Source: Planctomycetota bacterium (GTDB taxonomy: Bacteria; Planctomycetota; MHYJ01; JACQXL01). From it: a stretch of DNA of 64,000 bases. The notes beneath the pieces are model-generated. The model did no database searches. It was given only the letters and a program-made list of their open reading frames with translations, and was not told the DNA's origin. The stretch's first letter is position 1; each line of letters opens with the position of its first letter. Positions 24,316 to 31,228 of this stretch are shown one piece after another. The stretch is from contig JACRIK010000030.1 of NCBI GenBank assembly GCA_016235865.1, positions 144,926-208,925 of the forward strand. The letters run 5' to 3'. A program made the translations under genes and the position numbers.

Positions 24316-25812
24316 ATGATTCAACAATATCTGTTAACTCTGCTGATTTTCCTGCCCATGCTGGCCGTGCCGGTTATCCTGTTCCTGCCGGCCAAGGCGC
24401 ACAAGACCATCCGCTGGACCACCGTATTCTTTACCGCTATCCAGCTGGCCTTGACGATTTACCTGCTGACCATCTATAATACCAAGACGGCTGATTTCCA
24501 GTTCGTGGAAAAATACAGCTGGATCCCGGCTTTTAATGTGGAATACTATTTAGGGGTGGATGGGCTGGGCATCCTGATGGTCCTGTTAACCCCGCTGATC
24601 TGCTTTGTCGGCATCTTTGCCTCATGGGGCATCAGCAAGGGCGTCAAGGGATATTTCATTCTCTATATGATTCTTAATACCGGGATGATGGGGGTGTTCT
24701 GCGCCCTGGATTTCTTCCTGTTCTACGTGTTCTGGGAAGTGACGCTCCTGCCCATGTACTTCTTGATCGGCATCTGGGGCGGACCGCGCAAGGAATACGC
24801 GGCCATCAAGTTCTTCCTGTACACCTTATTCGGCAGTGTCCTGATGCTGTTAGTGATGCTGGCGTTGTATTTCTCCGTCACGCCGCATACATTCTCAATA
24901 CCCGAACTAATCAAGGTCAGCAGCACCTTCAAAGGCACCTCCTGGTTCCTGGCGTTTATCGGATTATACATTGCCTTTGCCATCAAGGTGCCGGCCTTCC
25001 CGTTCCATACCTGGTTGCCGGACGCGCATACCGAGGCGCCGACTGCTATCAGCGTTATTCTGGCCGGCATCCTTCTGAAGATGGGCGTCTATGGCATCAT
25101 CAGGATTTCACTGCCGATTCTGCCTGATGCGGCGCATAGTTTTGCTCTGATTATGGCGCTGATCGGCGTGATAAATATCGTCTATGGCGCGCTCTGTACC
25201 ATGGCCCAAAAAGACCTGAAGCGGATGATCGCCTATTCCAGCATCAGCCATATGGGCTTTTGCCTGCTGGGTATTTCGGTTGTTTGCTGGCTCGGCGTCT
25301 CGGCGGACAGCGCCATACCGGCCCTGACCGGCGCGGTTCTCCAGATGTTTAACCACGGATGTATCGCCGGGATGCTCTTCTTGATTGCCGGCGTGATTTA
25401 CGACCGGGCGCATCACCGCGATATCAACGGATTCGGCGGGCTGGCCAGCCGGATGCCGCTTTACGCCGGGATGACCACCTTCGCTTTCTTTGCCTCAATG
25501 GGCCTGCCGGGCCTGAGCGGATTCATCAGCGAAATCCTGGTATTCATGGGCGGGTTTAATGTCTTCACCACAATTACCATTATTTCGGTTTCCGGCGTGG
25601 TCCTGACCGCCGGGTATTTCCTCTGGGCCATGCAGCGGATGTTCCTGGGACCGCTTAACGAGAAATACAAGGACCTGCCGGATATTAATGGCCGGGAGAT
25701 GTTTACCTTGGTGCCGCTGGGATTGATTGTATTATTCCTGGGTGTCTACCCGATGCCGGCTATCAACCTGATTTCCGAATCAATCAAGAATCTGGTTACG
25801 TTAGTAAAATAA
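24316..25812 (+). CDS. nuoM: NADH-quinone oxidoreductase subunit M
   Basis: About 498-residue antiporter-like subunit with 14 TM helices. The key Glu lies in FWEVTLLPMYFLIGIWGG, and the second motif is FHTWLPDAHTEAPTAISV followed by the MAQKDLKRMIAYSSISHMGF segment. I prefer ATG 24316 because AGGAG (24301-24305) is 10 bp away; the ATG at 24307 is only 1 bp beyond it. The 48-bp gap before it is the largest within the operon. Confidence 0.96.
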   Translation: MIQQYLLTLLIFLPMLAVPVILFLPAKAHKTIRWTTVFFTAIQLALTIYLLTIYNTKTADFQFVEKYSWIPAFNVEYYLGVDGLGILMVLLTPLICFVGIFASWGISKGVKGYFILYMILNTGMMGVFCALDFFLFYVFWEVTLLPMYFLIGIWGGPRKEYAAIKFFLYTLFGSVLMLLVMLALYFSVTPHTFSIPELIKVSSTFKGTSWFLAFIGLYIAFAIKVPAFPFHTWLPDAHTEAPTAISVILAGILLKMGVYGIIRISLPILPDAAHSFALIMALIGVINIVYGALCTMAQKDLKRMIAYSSISHMGFCLLGISVVCWLGVSADSAIPALTGAVLQMFNHGCIAGMLFLIAGVIYDRAHHRDINGFGGLASRMPLYAGMTTFAFFASMGLPGLSGFISEILVFMGGFNVFTTITIISVSGVVLTAGYFLWAMQRMFLGPLNEKYKDLPDINGREMFTLVPLGLIVLFLGVYPMPAINLISESIKNLVTLVK

Positions 25813-25815
25813 GAT

Positions 25816-27297
25816 ATGAATAATTTAGAGAGCTTGAAATACTTCCTGCCGGAAATCGTCCTGGTCGGCGGGGCGGTATTTGTGGTCCTGTTTGACCTGA
25901 TTGCCGGCCGCAGGAAATTAATACCCTATATTACGCTTTGGGTATTGGTCGTGTCATTTTACGTCTCGGCCAATATGCTGGCTCAGGGCGTTGACAGCTC
26001 ATTATTTGAAGGGACTGTTCGGCTCAATGGATTCACTTTATTCTTCAAGCTGCTATTCTGCGTCGCCGCCGGCCTGACCGTATTGTTTTCCATCTCGAAG
26101 CAGAAGGAACATCAAGGGATTGAATATTATGCGTTGTTGCTTATTTCCACGCTCGGCTTATTTATTCTGTCTTCGGCCAATGACCTGCTGATGATTTACC
26201 TGGGACTGGAAACCGTGAGCATCTGTTCGTATCTGCTGGTGGCCTCGCTCAAGGGGACGTTGAAATCATCCGAGGCCGGATTGAAATACGTCATCTACGG
26301 CGCCATGGCTTCGGGTATAATGATTTTCGGCATGGCGCTTTTCTATGGACTCTACGGAACGCTCTCGCTGCCGGACCTGGCCAACGCGGTGACCAATACG
26401 CCCAAGTTCGGTCCCGGGATTCTCACCTTAAGCGCGGCGTTATTCATGGTTTTTGTCGGTTTCGGCTACAAGATTGCGGCGGTGCCGGTCCATATGTGGT
26501 GCCCGGATGTCTATGAAGGCGCGCCGACCGAAATCACCGCCTTCCTGTCCGTAGCGCCCAAGGCGGCCGGATTCGCAATTCTCATCCGTTTCTTCTTCAA
26601 CCTGATTCCGGCGGTCCCGGAATTAAACATCCCGAATTCAGCGCAGTTTCAGAATTACTGGCAGACCATCATGGCGGTTATTTCGGTCCTGACCATGACG
26701 GTCGGCAACCTGGCCGCGTTGCATCAGACCAATCTCAAGCGGCTGCTGGCCTATTCCAGCATTGCCCACGCCGGCTATATCCTGATGGGTCTGGTGGTCC
26801 TGACGCAGGGTGGTATGCAGGCCATGGTACTCTATCTGCCGATTTATCTGTTCATGAATATGGGCGCCTTCTTCGTGGTTTATATTATTGAGCGGCTGAC
26901 CGGCCAGGTTGATATCAGCGAATACGAGGGCTTGGGCTGGCGCATGCCGTTCCTCGGGGTGCTGATGGCGATATTCCTGTTCTCGCTGGTCGGCCTGCCG
27001 CCCCTGGCCGGATTCATCGGCAAGCTCTATCTCTTTGCCGCGGTCATCGATGCTCACTGGTATAAGCTGGCTATTTTAGGCGTCCTAAACGGCGTGGTCT
27101 CGCTATATTACTATGCCCGGATTGTCAAGGCTATGTGGCTGAACGTGCCGGAAACCGCGGCGCCCGGCGCTCCACGCTCTGCTCTCAATGCCTTTGACGT
27201 GATTCTGCTATTGATATTTGTCATTCCCGTCTTCGTGCTCGGCGTCTGGTTTACTCCGCTGATTCAGATCATCAATAAAGCATTGGGCTTGCACTGA
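25816..27297 (+). CDS. nuoN: NADH-quinone oxidoreductase subunit N
   Basis: 493-residue antiporter-like subunit, last gene of the operon. It contains YLGLETVSICSYLLVASL, VHMWCPDVYEGAPTEITAF and QTNLKRLLAYSSIAHAGYIL, all characteristic of NuoN. No nuoE, nuoF or nuoG follows: the next feature is a strong bidirectional terminator. The complex is therefore the eleven-subunit form lacking the NADH dehydrogenase module unless those genes lie elsewhere. Confidence 0.96.
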   Translation: MNNLESLKYFLPEIVLVGGAVFVVLFDLIAGRRKLIPYITLWVLVVSFYVSANMLAQGVDSSLFEGTVRLNGFTLFFKLLFCVAAGLTVLFSISKQKEHQGIEYYALLLISTLGLFILSSANDLLMIYLGLETVSICSYLLVASLKGTLKSSEAGLKYVIYGAMASGIMIFGMALFYGLYGTLSLPDLANAVTNTPKFGPGILTLSAALFMVFVGFGYKIAAVPVHMWCPDVYEGAPTEITAFLSVAPKAAGFAILIRFFFNLIPAVPELNIPNSAQFQNYWQTIMAVISVLTMTVGNLAALHQTNLKRLLAYSSIAHAGYILMGLVVLTQGGMQAMVLYLPIYLFMNMGAFFVVYIIERLTGQVDISEYEGLGWRMPFLGVLMAIFLFSLVGLPPLAGFIGKLYLFAAVIDAHWYKLAILGVLNGVVSLYYYARIVKAMWLNVPETAAPGAPRSALNAFDVILLLIFVIPVFVLGVWFTPLIQIINKALGLH

Positions 27298-27397
27298 GCA
27301 AAGCGAATGTGGATTTAAGCATAATCAGATTGATTCTTTGCTTCGCTCAGGGTAAGAATCGGTAATTCGTTTCACTCATAACTGGCTCTGAATAAAA

Positions 27398-27440
27398 AAA
27401 GGGCAGCAGATTCGTTATGATACGAACCTTACTGCCCTTT
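27398..27440. terminator. Bidirectional rho-independent terminator between nuoN and the RRM gene
   Basis: AAAGGGCAG (27398-27406) pairs with CTGCCCTTT (27432-27440), with an inner stem TTCGT/ACGAA. An A-run (AATAAAAAAA) on the left gives a U-run for the minus-strand transcript and CCCTTTAT follows on the plus side. It lies between the convergent nuoN and RRM genes. Confidence 0.85.
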
Positions 27441-27461
27441 ATGGTTTATAGATTACAGAAA

Positions 27462-27773
27462 TTAATATCTGTCTCTATTGCCTCCGCGGTATCCGCCGCC
27501 GCCACCGCCGCCGTAGCCGCCGCTGCGCCTCGGGCCGCCTTCTTGCTTCGGCCTGGCTTCATCCACCTTGATGGTCCGGCCGTCTACCTCGGTGTTGTTT
27601 AGCGCCTCTTTGGCCTTCAGGGCTTCTGCGTCTGAACCCATTTCTACGAAGCCGAATCCCTTACCCTGGATGATGGTAACGGATACGACATTTCCGTGGG
27701 CGGAAAAGGCACCCTTAAGGATGTCTTCCGTGGTCTGATAATTCAGATTGCCCACATACAGTTTGTTCCCCAT
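27462..27773 (-). CDS. Glycine-rich RNA-binding protein (RRM)
   Basis: 103-residue single RRM protein. RNP2 LYVGNL (residues 5-10) and RNP1 KGFGFVEM (38-45) are intact; residues about 78-103 are a Gly/Arg tail with Tyr (RRSGGYGGGGGGGYRGGNRD). This architecture is like cyanobacterial and planctomycete cold-shock RNA-binding proteins. The ATG at 27773 has GAGGAG 7 bp upstream; the longer frame to 27848 runs through repeat DNA and lacks homology. A perfect TGGCGCC-GGAA-GGCGCCA hairpin lies 44 bp upstream of the start, in the 5' leader. RNA chaperone activity is likely by family; targets are unknown. Confidence 0.93.
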   Translation of the reverse strand: MGNKLYVGNLNYQTTEDILKGAFSAHGNVVSVTIIQGKGFGFVEMGSDAEALKAKEALNNTEVDGRTIKVDEARPKQEGGPRRSGGYGGGGGGGYRGGNRDRY

Positions 27774-27816
27774 GTCATTGCTCCTCATGGCGCCTTTAGC
27801 GACTCGCGCCATTAGA

Positions 27817-27834
27817 TGGCGCCGGAAGGCGCCA
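27817..27834. repeat. TGGCGCC hairpin in the RRM gene leader
   Basis: Perfect 7-bp arms around GGAA, 44 bp upstream of the RRM start codon. Member of the GGCGCC hairpin group. With an AT-rich 170-bp region upstream (27849-28002), which shows no gene, this may form part of the RRM mRNA leader. Confidence 0.65.
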
Positions 27835-28002
27835 CTTTCTTGTTTCAAGATATTAATCTATTGGCACTAAACCAATAGCGCTAATTTTACTGTAGTTATT
27901 ATCGGGATATATTGCAACAAAAATGACTAAAATTATAAAAATATTATTATCAAAGTCAGGTGCGAATAAATCAGCTTGGCCGGGACAATTAAGCGGGTAA
28001 TC

Positions 28003-28662
28003 TTATAGCAGTTTGGTATTGTTGATGACCAGCTTGAATTCACAGCCCAGCAGTTTGGCCGCCTTCTGGCAGGCCATCATCCGGGTCAGGAATATCTCGA
28101 AATACTCCATCACTTTGGAGATGCGGTTGTCGATGGAAATCTCCAGGGTAATGGTCTTGAGTTTGGGATTGACCTGGAGCCGTGATTTCTTGACGGCGTA
28201 GTTGACCCGGTCGTGGATGTCAAAATCAATTTCCTTGGTGCTTCGGACCCGCGAGGAATGGACATCGGCCTTGTCGGCAATCACCACGGCGGCCGAGATG
28301 TTATTGACCGGTTCGCCCCGTTCCTCGTCGTGGTTGCCGGCCGCCGAGATAATCCGGGCGATATCCTGGCTATCGGCCTTGAGGTCCTTGAGAATCTGGT
28401 AAGCCAGAAAGGCGCTGGAGATGCCGTGGTCATTGCGGTTTATGGCGTTGCCGATATCGTGCAGGAATCCGGCAATCGCACCGAGCATCCGGGTTTTCTG
28501 GTCATAGCCCAGTTTCTCCAGGATATATTGGGTCATGGCCGCCACCAGTTTGGCGTGCCGGGCGCCGTGTTCGGTATAGCCCATGGCGGCCAGGTTGGTA
28601 TCGGCCATGTCCATGAATATCTTGGTCTCGGGATGGTTCCGGACTTGGTCTAATGTAATCAT
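28003..28662 (-). CDS. HD-domain phosphohydrolase
   Basis: 219 residues, cytosolic. The metal-binding HD core is visible: His36 in HGARHAKLV, His68-Asp69 in FLHDIG, His79 in RNDHGISSA and a distal Asp in VVIADKADVH. C-terminal residues 150-219 form an unrelated extension. HD superfamily enzymes hydrolyse phosphoesters of nucleotides; the substrate cannot be inferred. Four-base overlap with the OsmC gene upstream indicates a two-gene operon. Confidence 0.88.
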   Translation of the reverse strand: MITLDQVRNHPETKIFMDMADTNLAAMGYTEHGARHAKLVAAMTQYILEKLGYDQKTRMLGAIAGFLHDIGNAINRNDHGISSAFLAYQILKDLKADSQDIARIISAAGNHDEERGEPVNNISAAVVIADKADVHSSRVRSTKEIDFDIHDRVNYAVKKSRLQVNPKLKTITLEISIDNRISKVMEYFEIFLTRMMACQKAAKLLGCEFKLVINNTKLL

Positions 28663-29048
28663 ACGGTAATCTTTATCTCCGGCGCCTGGGTGATGCTGTT
28701 ATGGACCAGGCACTTTTCCACGCTGGCAATAAAATGCGCTTTATGTTCGGTCGGGCAGCCCTGGGGCAGGATTATCTTTATCTCAATCCGGTCTACCCGG
28801 GCCGGCGGGGTGGCGGCCTTGGACCAGTTGACGTTAATCTTCATCCCTTCATAGGGGATTTTCCGCTTCTGGCAGAACCAGAGCGCATAGACCCCGACGC
28901 AGCTGCCCAAGCTGGCCACGAACAATTCCGGCGGGGTCGGGCCGGCATCCTGCCCGCCGCCGTCCTTGGGCTGGTCCACCACGATGGTGTGGTTCCGTGC
29001 CCGGGCGTCGAATCTCATTCCGCCGGTGTAGGCGATATTCATTTCCAT
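28659..29048 (-). CDS. OsmC-family protein
   Basis: 129 residues. The OsmC/Ohr fold is recognised by PTPPELFVASLGSC with Cys50 and VEKCLVHN with Cys113, the two redox cysteines that reduce organic hydroperoxides. Sequence is closer to the YhfA-like OsmC group than to Ohr. First gene of a two-gene operon with the HD hydrolase. A protective thiol-peroxidase role is family knowledge; in this subgroup it is not firmly proven. Confidence 0.88.
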   Translation of the reverse strand: MEMNIAYTGGMRFDARARNHTIVVDQPKDGGGQDAGPTPPELFVASLGSCVGVYALWFCQKRKIPYEGMKINVNWSKAATPPARVDRIEIKIILPQGCPTEHKAHFIASVEKCLVHNSITQAPEIKITV

Positions 29049-29078
29049 AATGTTAATCCATGATTAGTTGCGGAGTCA

Positions 29079-29177
29079 ACCCCGCACATAACATTCCTGG
29101 CAGAAACCAAAACTGATATATTCATCTGCAGGATTTCTATATTAAGATATTTGATTAGCATTATTTATGTGCGGGGT
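29079..29177. repeat. Inverted-repeat element C (ACCCCGCACATAA arms)
   Basis: Exact 13-bp arms ACCCCGCACATAA (29079-29091) and TTATGTGCGGGGT (29165-29177), both flanked by TCA/TCAA. The 73-bp interior is AT-rich and has no ORF. A tight form with the same arm sequence, CCCGCACATAA, occurs at 61749-61775. Confidence 0.85.
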
Positions 29178-29196
29178 CAATATTTAGCGGCACATT

Positions 29197-29265
29197 CCGG
29201 AGCGGCAATTTCCCAAGCGTCCCGATGTTAGATCGGGGCGCTGCATCGGAGCGGGGCAGAGAGCG
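29197..29265. repeat. Left long inverted repeat flanking a pseudopilin gene
   Basis: About 68 bp including CGGCAATTTCCC, GCGTCCCGATGTTAGATCGG and CATCGGAGCGGGGC. It reads as an imperfect inverted copy, about 85-90 percent by eye, of 29928-29994 on the other side of the pseudopilin gene. It includes a TCCCGAT/ATCGGGG hairpin. Confidence 0.85.
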
Positions 29266-29278
29266 TTTACAATGTTTT

Positions 29279-29842
29279 TTATTCCTGGAGATTTTCCTCG
29301 ACCTCATTCCAGTCCTGGGAGTTATAAGGCGCTTCGCCGAAAGTCCCTCCGCTGTACAGCACGTTAACCGAAGGACTGTCTTTGAGCGGTCCGTGGTTAG
29401 CCGGCATGTCAGCAGCCAGCGGGGTATTGCCTCTGACAGTGTCGCTGAACTCATAATTCGGCCCGCGGTAACTGCACACTCCGAGCGACGGCTTTTCCTT
29501 GGTCATCGGACAGATGAATGTCTTCCATTCCCTGTTGTGCATGACCGCCGTATCCGGGGTAGGCAGCGCCCTTAAGGACTCCCAGAACTTCTTGCCTCTG
29601 GATTCCTCGCCGGACGGATACTCCTTGAATTCGGACTGGTATAACTGAAGCCCGACGAATAACCCTTTCAGGTTATTCTGGCAGGCGGCCAACCGGGCTC
29701 TCCGAATTATACTGGGTATCCCGACCAGGGCCATCGCGGCTAATAATGATATGATGGCAATTACCACCAGTAATTCTACCAGGGTAAAACCGGTGTTGCG
29801 ATTGCGATGGTCCCTTTCCCTTTCCAATCTCAGGTTTTTCAT
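29279..29842 (-). CDS. Prepilin-type cleavage/methylation domain protein (planctomycete-type pseudopilin)
   Basis: 187 residues. The prepilin motif GFTLVELLVVIAIISLLAAM is intact after an 18-residue basic leader, with Glu5; the C-terminal half contains ICPMTK and PSVNVLYSGGTFGEA, like DUF1559-type pseudopilins whose tail has an H-x9-DG-like element. The start at 29842 (MKNLRLERER) has AGAGG six bases upstream; the longer frame to 29893 runs into hairpin DNA. The gene stands alone and is bracketed by about 68-bp inverted repeats (29197-29265 and 29928-29994). No secretion genes are adjacent. Confidence 0.88.
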   Translation of the reverse strand: MKNLRLERERDHRNRNTGFTLVELLVVIAIISLLAAMALVGIPSIIRRARLAACQNNLKGLFVGLQLYQSEFKEYPSGEESRGKKFWESLRALPTPDTAVMHNREWKTFICPMTKEKPSLGVCSYRGPNYEFSDTVRGNTPLAADMPANHGPLKDSPSVNVLYSGGTFGEAPYNSQDWNEVEENLQE

Positions 29843-29850
29843 ATTGGGCC

Positions 29851-29921
29851 TCTGGCGCCGAAGCGCCATGGTCCCGAAAGCATTCGGGACCACTTTCTTA
29901 TCTCCCGATGTTCATCGGGAG
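29851..29921. repeat. Cluster of three hairpins upstream of the lone pseudopilin
   Basis: TGGCGCCGAAGCGCCA, GGTCCCGAAAGCATTCGGGACC and CTCCCGATGTTCATCGGGAG follow one another between the pseudopilin start and the right inverted repeat. They belong to the GGCGCC and TCCCGA hairpin families also seen at 31183, 58790 and 62858. Confidence 0.75.
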
Positions 29922-29927
29922 ACGTTT

Positions 29928-29994
29928 GCTCTCTGGCCCCGCTCCGATGAGCGCCCCGATTTAACATCGGGACGCCTGGGAAATTGCCGTTCCG
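29928..29994. repeat. Right long inverted repeat flanking a pseudopilin gene
   Basis: Contains GCCCCGCTCCGATGAGCGCC, GATTTAACATCGGGACGC and GGGAAATTGCCG: the reverse complement matches 29197-29265 with a few changes and indels. Together they bracket 660 bp containing just one gene. Confidence 0.85.
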
Positions 29995-30014
29995 TCTGAG
30001 ATTGATGAGGCTCG

Positions 30015-30077
30015 CCCCGTTAGAGATAGCTCGCCTTAGGCCTTTTTCTTAAGCGATGCTTAGTATCTCTAACGGGG
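30015..30077. repeat. Inverted-repeat element D (CCCCGTTAGAGATA arms)
   Basis: Exact 14-bp arms CCCCGTTAGAGATA (30015-30028) and TATCTCTAACGGGG (30064-30077). First of three tandem elements in the 740-bp gene-free region 29843-30582 between the pseudopilin and the sigma factor. Confidence 0.85.
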
Positions 30078-30161
30078 TAAAATCCTGCCTTCCCGACCCG
30101 GCATCGGCCGGAACGGGACTGATATCAGGTTCCTTTCTGTCATTATCCGGATTTATGGTAA

Positions 30162-30239
30162 ACCCCGTTAGAAGTTTTCAACAATGATGCGGTCGCGTTT
30201 GCAGCGATATCTCACAACCATGTTTCCTTCTAACGGGGT
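30162..30239. repeat. Inverted-repeat element E (ACCCCGTTAGAAG arms)
   Basis: Exact 13-bp arms ACCCCGTTAGAAG (30162-30174) and CTTCTAACGGGGT (30227-30239). The interior of 52 bp is GC-balanced with no ORF. The arm differs from element D at the last bases on both sides in a compensating way. Confidence 0.85.
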
Positions 30240-30250
30240 GAATTATTAAA

Positions 30251-30408
30251 CCCGTTAGGGGTGTTGATCCTCGTCGTCCGTGTCTTTATCAGTTTCCTGA
30301 TGGCGCCGAAGCGCCATGGCGCCCTTAAGGCGCCATAAGGCGGTTTTCCGCCTTGTCTTACGCCCTGTTAACACAGGGGAATTTCACGGACTCTTTACCC
30401 CTAACGGG
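30251..30408. repeat. Inverted-repeat element F (CCCGTTAGGGGT arms) with nested GGCGCC repeat
   Basis: Exact 12-bp arms CCCGTTAGGGGT (30251-30262) and ACCCCTAACGGG (30397-30408). It encloses a reverse-orientation copy of the multi-hairpin repeat (TGGCGCCGAAGCGCCATGG at about 30302) followed by GGCGG/CCGCC and CCTGTT/AACACAGG hairpins: an element within an element. The remaining 170 bp to the sigma factor gene are AT-rich with no ORF. Confidence 0.85.
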
Positions 30409-30582
30409 GGAGTTATCTTTTCTCCTTCCACTGATAATATAACCGCCCCAAAACAGAAAACAAGCAGAATCTGAAAAATATTTCAGATTTATTTAGTATT
30501 TTATAACCGGGGCTGGTATATAATATTTCATCCAAAATCCCAGATTAATTGAGCCGGAAGGCCATTTTTTTCGTTTATATAT

Positions 30583-31158
30583 ATGCCGGAACGGACCGAT
30601 ATCGAGTTGTTTCTGGAGTTCAAGGAGCAGGGCAATCTCAGGGCGCTCGAGGAGCTGATTAACCGCTACCAGAAGCCGGTGGTTAATTTCTTCTATCATC
30701 TGCTGGGCGATGAGGCGTCCTCGGATGACCTGGCCCAGGAGGTGTTCATTAAATTAGCCCGGAGCGTCCGGACCTATACGCCCAGCGCGAAATTCACCAC
30801 CTTCCTGTACCGGATTGCCCACAACACCTGGCTGGACTACGGACGGGTGAATATCTCCAAGCCGCGTCGGGTCTCGCTTGAGGTATCAATCGGCCGGGAC
30901 CGGGAGGATTGTCTTAAGGACATGATTGACTCCGGCGCGCCCAGGCCGGTCGATGAGCTGATAAATGACGAAAAAGGGGTGATTCTAAAGAACGCCCTTA
31001 AGGCGGTGCCGGAAGAACAGCGCCTGATTGTCGAGCTGTCCGTATTCAGCCACCTGGATTACCACGAGATTGCCGTGATACTGGAGGTGCCTTACAGCAC
31101 GGTTAAATCCCGGATGAAACTGGCCATTGACCGGCTGAAGGAATTGATAAAGAAATAA
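30583..31158 (+). CDS. ECF-type RNA polymerase sigma factor
   Basis: 191 residues. Region 2 spans about 20-90 (YQKPVVNFFYHLLGDEASSD, DLAQEVFIKLAR, FTTFLYRIAHNTWLDYGR) and region 4 about 130-188, with the HTH EIAVILEVPYSTVKSRMKLA. It would direct RNA polymerase to its own promoter set when released from its anti-sigma partner. The next gene starts 70 bp later and begins with an anti-sigma zinc finger. No Shine-Dalgarno precedes the ATG and TATATA abuts it, so the start could be leaderless. A CCCCGAAAGCATTCGGGG hairpin lies between the two genes at about 31183. Confidence 0.92.
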   Translation: MPERTDIELFLEFKEQGNLRALEELINRYQKPVVNFFYHLLGDEASSDDLAQEVFIKLARSVRTYTPSAKFTTFLYRIAHNTWLDYGRVNISKPRRVSLEVSIGRDREDCLKDMIDSGAPRPVDELINDEKGVILKNALKAVPEEQRLIVELSVFSHLDYHEIAVILEVPYSTVKSRMKLAIDRLKELIKK

Positions 31159-31228
31159 AGGAAGCGTAGAGCAAAGAGCACCCCGAAAGCATTCGGGGAG
31201 CTCTAAGCCCTAGGCTCTAAGCTGATAT

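Noticed and set aside
28213..28653. 146-residue plus-strand ORF opposite the HD gene
   Set aside because: Mirror frame of the HD gene; no motif and no ribosome site.
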